Of a stretch of 6,231 nucleotides of DNA, positions 1-4,297 are shown piece by piece. A program made the position numbers and the translations under genes. The stretch lies in contig JAGLYE010000098.1 of the NCBI GenBank assembly GCA_023132505.1, forward strand, positions 1 through 6,231. The letters run 5' to 3'. Each line of letters starts with the position of its first letter. Position 1 is the first letter of the stretch. Below the pieces are notes generated by a model. That model was not told where the DNA came from. It was given only the letters and a program-made list of their open reading frames with translations, and made no database searches. The DNA comes from Bacteroidales bacterium. Lineage in GTDB: Bacteria > Bacteroidota > Bacteroidia > Bacteroidales > B18-G4.

Positions 1-1149
1 CAGCAATCCGACCTTTTTTACCTGAGTGGGATTGACCAGGAAGACACCATCTTACTGTTTGCGCCGGGCCATCCTAACTTGGATTTCAGGGAAATACTAT
101 TTGTGAAGGAAACCAACGAACAGATTACCATCTGGGAAGGGCAGAAGCTTACGAAAGAAGATGCCTCCAAGGTATCCGGGATCAAGACCGTTCACTGGAC
201 AAAAGACTTTGATTTCTTCTTGAAAGACCTGATGGCCTGGGCTTCGAAAGTGTATCTGAACTCAAACGAATACCCGAAGTATTTCAACCCGGTACCGTAC
301 AAGGACCTTCGTTTTGCTCAAGAGTTGAAAGAGCTTTTCCCGTCGCACGATTTCGATCGTTCAGCACCGCTTATGATGAATTTGAGGAATATCAAGTCCG
401 ATACAGAGATCAAATTGATCAAAAAGGCAGGTGAGATCACCGGCAGGGCTTTTGAACGTGTGCTAAAGACTTTGAAACCCGGCATGAAGGAGTATCATGT
501 CCAGGCTGAGATCGAATATGAATTTGCAATGAACGGTGCTACCGGACATGCCTACAGGCCCATTATCGCCTCTGGCCCTAATGCGTGCGTACTTCATTAT
601 GTAGATAATGATAAGATCTGCAATGATGGCGACCTGCTTTTGATGGATTTTGGGGCCGAATATGCAAATTATGCAGCTGATATTACGCGCACCATTCCTG
701 TGAATGGGAAATTTACCCCGCGTCAACGCGATTGTTATGAAGCAGTGCTTAGGGCTCATGATAAATCCATACAGCTATTGGTTCCGGGTACTACCATCGA
801 TGTTTTCAATAAAGAGGTGAACAAGATGATGGAGGAGGAGATGATCGGACTGGGTTTGTTCAGTAAAAATGATGTGGAGAAGCAGGATGCGAAGAAGCCG
901 CTTTACATGAAATATTTCATGCACGGCACCTCCCATCCCCTGGGACTGGATGTACATGACGTAGGTTCAAAATATGAGCCATTACAGGCTGGCATGGTCC
1001 TCACCTGCGAACCGGGATTATATATCCGCGAAGAAAATATTGGTATTCGGATCGAAAATAATATCCTGGTCACCAAAGAAGGACCGGTGAATTTGACGGA
1101 GCAGATCCCGGTGCTAGCTGAGGAGATTGAGGCATTGATGCAGAAATAA
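1..1149 (+). CDS. pepP: Xaa-Pro aminopeptidase (aminopeptidase P, M24B), 5'-truncated by window edge
   Basis: The frame is open from base 1 to the TAA at 1147-1149, giving 382 residues. The N-terminal end is missing: the first visible residues (QQSDLFYLSG) match residues 44-53 of the second peptidase, so about 40-45 residues lie upstream. The family is a cytosolic dinuclear metal (usually Mn) enzyme that removes the residue before an N-terminal proline. Numbering from base 1, the five metal ligands are all present: D216 (MDFGAEY), D227 (ADITRT), H312 (HGTSHPLGLDVHD), E337 (CEPGLY) and E352 (IRIEN). The supporting active-site histidines H199 (VLHY) and H319 (DVHD) are also there. The ligand pattern and the C-terminal EALM resemble E. 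coli PepP. TTG at 79 could initiate in principle, but homologous sequence continues upstream of it. A second M24B gene follows after a terminator, so the two are probably separate transcripts. The family call is firm; the substrate is inferred. Confidence 0.93.
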   Translation, partial: QQSDLFYLSGIDQEDTILLFAPGHPNLDFREILFVKETNEQITIWEGQKLTKEDASKVSGIKTVHWTKDFDFFLKDLMAWASKVYLNSNEYPKYFNPVPYKDLRFAQELKELFPSHDFDRSAPLMMNLRNIKSDTEIKLIKKAGEITGRAFERVLKTLKPGMKEYHVQAEIEYEFAMNGATGHAYRPIIASGPNACVLHYVDNDKICNDGDLLLMDFGAEYANYAADITRTIPVNGKFTPRQRDCYEAVLRAHDKSIQLLVPGTTIDVFNKEVNKMMEEEMIGLGLFSKNDVEKQDAKKPLYMKYFMHGTSHPLGLDVHDVGSKYEPLQAGMVLTCEPGLYIREENIGIRIENNILVTKEGPVNLTEQIPVLAEEIEALMQK

Positions 1150-1183
1150 CCTCACAGGTCGGGAGCCTCCTGTGAGGTTATTT
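1144..1183 (+). terminator. Intrinsic terminator hairpin containing the stop codon of the first peptidase gene
   Basis: A perfect 15-bp inverted repeat pairs 1144-1158 (AAATAACCTCACAGG) with 1169-1183, around a 10-nt loop. The downstream arm ends in TTATTT and runs into CTTTG, giving a T-rich tail. The upstream arm begins with A's, so the structure could also stop transcription arriving from the other strand. The TAA stop of the peptidase gene lies inside the 5' arm, so a terminating ribosome would cover part of the stem. There is no gene on the minus strand nearby, so its main job is probably to end the first peptidase transcript. Confidence 0.85.
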
Positions 1184-1253
1184 CTTTGAACATCAAACAT
1201 CGACAATCATAAATTACATTATAAATTGTACAATCTAAAAACAGAATTGTAAA

Positions 1254-1328
1254 TCCTTCCCCACCCCAACCCTCCCCTTGCCAACTTATGATATCCTGAT
1301 CAGACATTATTGAGGGGAGGGAGCAATT
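1254..1328 (-). repeat. G-rich hairpin element, inverted copy with long loop
   Basis: On the minus strand this reads GCTCCCTCC, a ~35-nt spacer, then a G-rich tract ending in GGGGTGGGG and A-rich sequence. That is the same order as the plus-strand elements at 3126-3166 and 3227-3270, whose loop is only a few bases. A 9-bp perfect stem joins 1270-1278 to 1313-1321. The C-runs at 1259-1262, 1264-1267, 1270-1272 and 1274-1277 give four minus-strand G-runs of at least three with loops of 1-2, a classic G-quadruplex pattern. Membership of the same family is inferred from shared architecture, not from an alignment. Confidence 0.6.
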
Positions 1329-1345
1329 TGGTATGTTATCTTCCA

Positions 1346-1393
1346 CCCCACGCTGAAGCGTGGGGCTACAGATATTCGACCCCGTCGGGGTCG
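1346..1393. repeat. Twin-hairpin (REP-like) element
   Basis: Two strong hairpins stand 11 nt apart. The first pairs 1346-1353 (CCCCACGC) with 1358-1365 around a TGAA loop, 8 bp and all Watson-Crick. The second pairs 1377-1383 (CGACCCC) with 1387-1393 around a 3-nt loop. The linker is CTACAGATATT. Paired GC-rich palindromes in an intergenic space resemble REP/BIME-type dispersed repeats. Only one copy is in this window, so dispersal is not shown here. There is no T-run after either stem, so a terminator role is less likely. Confidence 0.6.
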
Positions 1394-1432
1394 GGGAAAA
1401 TGAAGAACGAGCACCGAAGATATAGACCAAAC

Positions 1433-1456
1433 ATCGACAATCGACAATCGACAATC
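1433..1456. repeat. 7-bp tandem array, unit ATCGACA
   Basis: Three perfect ATCGACA units occupy 1433-1453, with a partial fourth to 1456. A single ATCGACA unit inside the same 15-bp context occurs alone at 1199-1205. The 5' flank (1402-1432) can be cut into degenerate heptamers in the same phase (for example GAAGAAC then GAGCACC), suggesting an older, decayed array. This is one of seven arrays in the window with a 7-bp unit. Confidence 0.8.
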
Positions 1457-1460
1457 AAAA

Positions 1461-1505
1461 ATGCCTCTCCTCCTTGCTTGCAGGAAGGGGTCGGGGTGGG
1501 TAAAA
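1461..1505 (+). repeat. G-rich hairpin element, plus orientation
   Basis: A C/T-rich arm (CCTCCTTGC, 1468-1476) faces GCAGGAAGG (1479-1487) across a tiny loop; the stem has one mismatch and one wobble. It is followed by GGGG-TC-GGGG-T-GGG and then TAAAAA. This is the same order as the elements at 3126-3166 and 3227-3270: C-rich arm, TGC(T)YGCAGG, G-runs, GTGGGTAAAA. It has three G-runs of at least three plus a GG, one short of the usual G-quadruplex rule. The T-poor 3' side argues against a standard intrinsic terminator. Confidence 0.6.
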
Positions 1506-1581
1506 ATATCGAATATCGAATATCCACCTAACACCTAACCCCCAACACCTAACACCTGATCCCCAACACCTAACACCTTGT
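1505..1581. repeat. Compound 7-bp tandem array (AATATCG units then CACCTAA units)
   Basis: Eleven consecutive 7-bp units run without a single insertion or deletion. The first three are AATATCG, AATATCG and AATATCC (1505-1525). These pass in phase into CACCTAA-type units to 1581, of which four are exact and others are variants such as CCCCCAA and TCCCCAA. The C-rich variants recur every third unit, giving a 21-bp higher-order period, with C-rich units at 1539-1545 and 1560-1566. There is no coding potential. The unit changes from one sequence to another while the period stays fixed. Confidence 0.88.
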
Positions 1582-1637
1582 TGGTTTTGATCCTCAATCC
1601 CATCAGCAAAAAGCTGTTAAGTTTGAATCTATTTACC

Positions 1638-1645
1638 TACTTTTG
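1638..1645 (+). promoter_or_regulatory. Bacteroidetes-type promoter -7 box (TACTTTTG) for the second peptidase gene
   Basis: TACTTTTG is an exact match to TAnnTTTG, the -7 element of the Bacteroidetes primary sigma factor. It places transcription start near 1651 and leaves an A/C-rich leader of about 30 nt before ATG 1682, as usual in this phylum. A TTTG at 1622-1625 is only 12 bp upstream, too close for the usual ~19-21 bp spacing, and the expected -33 position shows no clear box. Two GTTAACC copies (1645-1651, 1659-1665) sit at and just after the box and could bind a regulator. Confidence 0.6.
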
Positions 1646-1681
1646 TTAACCTTATTTCGTTAACCAACAAACACACAAGAT

Positions 1682-3073
1682 ATGTTCAAAGCAGAAGTTT
1701 ATACAGCAAGGAGAAAGCAGCTGAGAGAGATGCTTTCCGGAGGACTGGTATTTTTACCGGGCAACGATGAAGCATCTATGAATTATCCCGCCAACACCTA
1801 TCACTACCGGCAGGACAGTGATTTCCTGTATTATTTTGGCCATGATCATGATGGCCTTTCCGGACTTATTGATGCGGACGAAGGCAAAGATATCCTCGTT
1901 GGTGATGATGTGACCATGGACGACATTATCTGGATGGGACAGCAGCCGCTGATAAAAAATCAGGCAATGAAATGTGGCACTGAGAATACTCTTTCGAAAA
2001 GTAAACTCGGTGAGTATATCCAGGGTGCCATTAATGCCGGACGAAAGGTTCACATCCTCCCGCCATACCGTGGCGATCGCTGGCTTTCCCTGGAAGCTAT
2101 TTTTGGCATGAAGCATGGCGAGATAAAAAAATTCATCTCACAGGAACTTATTGAAGCAGTGGTAAAGATGCGTTCTGTTAAAGATGCAGATGAGATCATT
2201 GAAATAGAAAAAGCTGTTGATGTTGCATACCTCATGCATACCACTTCCATGAAAATGGCCATGCCGGGCATTAAGGAACAGGAAATTGCAGGTGCTGTTG
2301 AAGGTGTCTCACTCTCACATGGCGGTCCGGTTTCCTTTCCCGTGATCCTCAGTGTTGACGGACAAACACTGCACAATCACAACCATCACAACATCCTGAA
2401 GGAAGGTCGTATGATGGTGACTGATGCAGGCTCAGAATCATCGCTGCATTATGCCAGCGACATTACACGTACGGTGCCTGTCGGAGGGAAATTCAATACC
2501 CGCCAGAGAGAGATCTACGAGATCGTGCTTAAGGCCAATATGGTAACTATCGAAGCTATGAAGCCGGGTGTATATTTTAAAGATATCCACTTGCTTGCTG
2601 CACGCACCATAGCTGATGGACTTAAGGAACTTGGTATCATGAAAGGCGACACTGAAGAGATCGTAAATGCGGGCGCACATGCCCTTTTCTTCCCTCACGG
2701 ACTGGGACATATGATGGGCCTGGATGTACACGACATGGAAGGCCTTGGTGAAAACAATGTAGGCTATGATGAAACCATACAACGCAGTGATCAGTTTGGA
2801 CTTGCTTTCCTGCGCTTTGGGAAGAAGCTTGAACCCGGCTTTGTATTGACCATTGAACCGGGAATTTATTTTATCCCTGCCCTCATCGACCTCTGGAAGA
2901 GCGAAGGCAAGTTTACAGAGTTCATCAATTACGATAAAGCAGAAACCTATAAAGATTTCGGTGGCATACGCATCGAAGATGATATCCTTGTGACCGGGGA
3001 TGGACACCGGGTGCTTGGAAAACCGATCCCGAAGACAGTTGCTGAGGTTGAAGCGCTTATGAATAAAGAATAA
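1682..3073 (+). CDS. Xaa-Pro aminopeptidase (aminopeptidase P family, M24B), full length
   Basis: A 463-residue cytosolic metallopeptidase, close in size to E. coli PepP (441). The N-terminal AMP_N-type domain spans about residues 1-150, with the typical YHYRQDSDFLYYFG at 41-53. The pita-bread catalytic domain follows, from about 160 to 455. All metal ligands are visible: D248 (TDAG), D260 (ASDITRT), H343 (HGLGHMMGLDVHD), E392 (IEPGIYF) and E432 (GIRIEDD). Active-site H231, H350 and R430 are also present. Compared with the upstream paralogue it carries two extra stretches, between H343 and E392 and between E392 and E432, which would shape the substrate entrance. Residues 231-236 are unusually His-rich (HNHNHH). 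ATG 1682 is the only start that fits the domain and follows an A-rich leader. Its stop codon lies inside a 7-bp repeat array. The family is certain; the preferred peptide length is unknown. Confidence 0.95.
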   Translation: MFKAEVYTARRKQLREMLSGGLVFLPGNDEASMNYPANTYHYRQDSDFLYYFGHDHDGLSGLIDADEGKDILVGDDVTMDDIIWMGQQPLIKNQAMKCGTENTLSKSKLGEYIQGAINAGRKVHILPPYRGDRWLSLEAIFGMKHGEIKKFISQELIEAVVKMRSVKDADEIIEIEKAVDVAYLMHTTSMKMAMPGIKEQEIAGAVEGVSLSHGGPVSFPVILSVDGQTLHNHNHHNILKEGRMMVTDAGSESSLHYASDITRTVPVGGKFNTRQREIYEIVLKANMVTIEAMKPGVYFKDIHLLAARTIADGLKELGIMKGDTEEIVNAGAHALFFPHGLGHMMGLDVHDMEGLGENNVGYDETIQRSDQFGLAFLRFGKKLEPGFVLTIEPGIYFIPALIDLWKSEGKFTEFINYDKAETYKDFGGIRIEDDILVTGDGHRVLGKPIPKTVAEVEALMNKE

Positions 3074-3095
3074 CGAACAAGGAACAAGGAATAAG
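3061..3095. repeat. 7-bp tandem array GAAYAAG overlapping the 3' end of the peptidase gene
   Basis: Five consecutive heptamers of the GAAYAAG type run in perfect 7-bp phase. They begin with GAATAAA and GAATAAC, then two GAACAAG and one GAATAAG. The first two units cover the last codons and the TAA stop (3071-3073), so the C-terminal residues of the peptidase are encoded by the array. The part from 3069 on is also the start of the 101-bp tandem repeat, and the array recurs at 3169-3196. Confidence 0.85.
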
Positions 3096-3125
3096 AATGA
3101 AGAATAGATAATTCTTCAAATTTCG

Positions 3126-3166
3126 TGCTCCCCCCATGCTCGCAGGGAGGGGACAGGGGGTGGTAA
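3126..3166 (+). repeat. G-rich hairpin element, copy A
   Basis: The C-rich arm (3130-3138) pairs with 3143-3151 around a CTCG loop, interrupted by two mismatches. G-runs follow at 3145-3147, 3149-3152 and 3156-3160, then TGGTAAAAAA. The last run is only GG, so the strict four-run quadruplex rule is just missed. It is nearly identical to copy B and similar in order to the element at 1461-1505. Confidence 0.65.
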
Positions 3167-3226
3167 AAAAATAACGAACAAGGAACAAGGAATAAGAATG
3201 AGAAATAGATAATACTTCAAATTTCG

Positions 3227-3270
3227 TGCTCCCTCCATGCTCGCAGGGAGGGGGACAGGGGGTGGGTAAA
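3227..3270 (+). repeat. G-rich hairpin element, copy B, with full G-quadruplex pattern
   Basis: The arm 3231-3239 (CCCTCCATG) pairs with 3244-3252 around a CTCG loop with one mismatch; the T3234-A3249 pair is lost in copy A. G-runs at 3246-3248, 3250-3254, 3258-3262 and 3264-3266, with loops of 1, 3 and 1, satisfy the standard plus-strand G-quadruplex rule. The hairpin and the quadruplex share bases, so they would be mutually exclusive. In RNA this lies about 30 nt before the hydrolase start codon. Confidence 0.65.
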
Positions 3271-3298
3271 AGTAGCCAGTAACCAGCAACCAGTACCA
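3271..3298. repeat. 7-bp tandem array AGYAACC ending on the hydrolase start codon
   Basis: Four heptamers in exact phase: AGTAGCC, AGTAACC, then AGCAACC and AGTACCA. The final A of the last unit is the A of the ATG at 3298. The array directly follows the second 101-bp repeat copy and replaces the normal leader of the hydrolase gene. No promoter box is seen between 3073 and 3298. Confidence 0.8.
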
Positions 3299-4092
3299 TG
3301 TACGGCAGCATTCTATACAAAGGAAAAAAGATCAGTTTTGTTGATAGGGGGGAAGGGAATGCCCTTGTGCTATTGCATGGTTTCCTGGAGAATATGAGCA
3401 TGTGGGATTATTTTTCCCAAAAGCTTTCGGAGGAATTCAGGGTGATCACTATTGATCTGCCAGGCTTTGGCGGCAGCGAATGCATAAATAGTGTTCACCT
3501 GATGGAGCAGATGGCTGCAGTTGTAAATGAGGTCCTGGAACACCTGGAAGTTGAAAAATGCCTGATGATCGGACATTCCATGGGTGGCTATGTGACCCTT
3601 GCCTTCGTGGACAAATTTCCCGAAAAATTGCAGGGCTTCGGGCTTTTTCATTCACATGCCCTGGCCGACAGTCCTGATGCCAAACGTAACAGAAACAGGG
3701 CAATAGATATAGTTAAAGCAGACTGTGGAAGCTTTATCTATAATTTTATTCCTGATCTTTTTGCTCCGGAGAATGTTGAATCTTTCGAAAAAGAGATCAA
3801 AAAGTTGTATGAGGATGCAATGAACACTTCCCCCAAGGCCATTATCGCAGCCCTGGAAGGGATGAAGAACCGCACCGACAAACGTGATGTGCTGGCTTAT
3901 GCAAAAGTGCCGGTCTTGTTCATCCTGGGTAAAAAAGACAGCCGGATTCCCATTGAAAAGACCCTTGTCCAGGCAAGCTTGCCGGCCGTCAGTGAGATAC
4001 TGGTACTCGACGATGCAGGTCATATGGGCCATATCGAAGCACCTAAGGAAACATTGGGAGCGGTCCGGGGCTTTGCGAAGAAAGTCTTTTGA
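3298..4092 (+). CDS. Alpha/beta-fold hydrolase
   Basis: A 264-residue single-domain alpha/beta hydrolase with no signal peptide, so probably cytosolic. The oxyanion-hole motif HGF is at 27-29 (LVLLHGFLE). The nucleophile elbow GHSMGG at 92-97 contains Ser94. Asp214 (GKKDSRIP) and His242 (DAGHMGHIE) complete the triad, in the expected order and spacing. A cap region spans roughly 120-190. The class covers esterases, lipases, C-C hydrolases and peptidases, and nothing here fixes the substrate. ATG 3298 gives a normal N-terminus (MYGSILYKGKKISFVDRG) for this family. The leader is a 7-bp repeat array with no Shine-Dalgarno sequence and no visible promoter, so expression may rely on read-through from the peptidase gene. 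Its TGA stop (4090-4092) overlaps the next array. Confidence 0.93.
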   Translation: MYGSILYKGKKISFVDRGEGNALVLLHGFLENMSMWDYFSQKLSEEFRVITIDLPGFGGSECINSVHLMEQMAAVVNEVLEHLEVEKCLMIGHSMGGYVTLAFVDKFPEKLQGFGLFHSHALADSPDAKRNRNRAIDIVKADCGSFIYNFIPDLFAPENVESFEKEIKKLYEDAMNTSPKAIIAALEGMKNRTDKRDVLAYAKVPVLFILGKKDSRIPIEKTLVQASLPAVSEILVLDDAGHMGHIEAPKETLGAVRGFAKKVF

Positions 4093-4118
4093 ATAGAGAA
4101 TAATGAACAAGGAATAAG
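4091..4118. repeat. 7-bp tandem array GAAYAAG at the hydrolase stop codon
   Basis: Four heptamers in phase: GAATAGA and GAATAAT, then GAACAAG and GAATAAG. The first unit starts at the G of the TGA stop. It is the same sequence family as the array at 3061-3095, which also starts at the end of a gene. Confidence 0.82.
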
Positions 4119-4166
4119 AATATGGAGGTGTCGTTGATGTTTGAAAATTGAGTGTCGGGTATCAAA

Positions 4167-4194
4167 TCCCTTGTCCCTTGCCCCCTGTTCCTTG
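4167..4194. repeat. 7-bp tandem array TCCCTTG, inverted relative of the GAAYAAG arrays
   Basis: Four heptamers in phase: TCCCTTG twice, then CCCCCTG and TTCCTTG. The reverse complement of the last unit is CAAGGAA, a rotation of GAACAAG, so this is the same family in opposite orientation to the array at 4091-4118. The two arrays flank a 48-bp segment (4119-4166) that holds no gene. Imperfect pairing between them could form a stem downstream of the hydrolase gene, but no T-run follows. Confidence 0.75.
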
Positions 4195-4248
4195 CCCCGT
4201 ATTTATGTTAACCAATGTTAATTCCTGACACTATTAATACGAAATATA

Positions 4249-4256
4249 TATTTTTG
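4249..4256 (+). promoter_or_regulatory. Bacteroidetes-type promoter -7 box (TATTTTTG) for the membrane-protein gene
   Basis: TATTTTTG matches TAnnTTTG exactly, predicting a start near 4262 and a leader of about 36 nt before ATG 4298. No good TTTG is seen about 20 bp upstream. GTTAACC (4207-4213) and GTTAATT (4217-4223) lie upstream; GTTAACCAA is shared with the leader of the second peptidase gene (1659-1667). Confidence 0.58.
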
Positions 4257-4297
4257 TTGATACAAAAGATATCTGCAATCGTAACGAATTGATCAAA

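Larger units (their letters stand above)
1184..1637. other. Noncoding, repeat-filled intergenic region between the two peptidase genes
   Basis: No convincing gene is present. Short open frames on both strands here are made of the repeats themselves and show no protein family. The AT-rich start (1184-1253) includes a 10-bp palindrome ATTGTACAAT at 1225-1234 and only faint repetition. The 15-mer CAAACATCGACAATC occurs twice (1194-1208 and 1428-1442). From 1254 on, the space is almost fully occupied by a minus-oriented G-rich hairpin element, a twin-hairpin element, 7-bp arrays and a plus-oriented G-rich element, each listed separately. The last part (1582-1637) is plain sequence leading to the promoter of the second peptidase gene. 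Confidence 0.8.
3069..3271. repeat. Tandem duplication of a ~101-bp composite intergenic repeat
   Basis: Copy A covers 3069-3169 and copy B 3170-3271. They differ by about four substitutions and two inserted G's, roughly 94-95% identity by eye. Each copy contains, in order, a GAAYAAG heptamer array, an AT-rich stretch ending CTTCAAATTTCGTGCTCC, a C-rich/G-rich hairpin, a G-run tract and an A-run. In copy A a 7-bp AT-rich hairpin (3099-3105 with 3111-3117) is intact; in copy B substitutions break it. No coding capacity is seen. The duplication fills the space between the peptidase and hydrolase genes and may hinder or modulate read-through. Confidence 0.9.

Noticed and set aside
79..81. TTG as the start codon of the first peptidase gene
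   Set aside because: The 26 codons upstream are open and align with the N-terminal domain of the second peptidase (QQSDLFYLSG versus RQDSDFLYYFG), so the gene simply begins before the window.
1225..1234. Palindrome ATTGTACAAT as an operator
   Set aside because: It stands alone in AT-rich sequence more than 400 bp from the nearest promoter box and could be chance.
1152..1534. Antisense and sense open frames in the first intergenic region
   Set aside because: They are built from the hairpin and G-rich repeats and contain no recognisable protein motif.
1433..1581. CRISPR array
   Set aside because: Units are 7 bp and directly adjacent with no spacers, and no cas gene is present.
1622..1625. 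TTTG as the -33 element of the second peptidase promoter
   Set aside because: It is only 12 bp from the -7 box, too close for the usual spacing.
2438..3007. Long antisense open frame (189 codons) inside the second peptidase gene
   Set aside because: It lies opposite a well-conserved catalytic domain and its translation shows no family features; it is a by-product of the coding strand's codon use.
3099..3117. AT-rich hairpin after the second peptidase gene as a terminator
   Set aside because: A 7-bp A/T-dominated stem with no T-run after it, broken in the second repeat copy; too weak to call.
3069..3271. Insertion sequence or MITE
   Set aside because: No transposase, no terminal inverted repeats and no target-site duplication were found around the duplicated unit.
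4122..4151. Nine-codon open frame (MEVSLMFEN) after the hydrolase gene
   Set aside because: Too short to judge; no promoter box precedes it and it lies between repeat arrays. Nothing supports it as a leader peptide.
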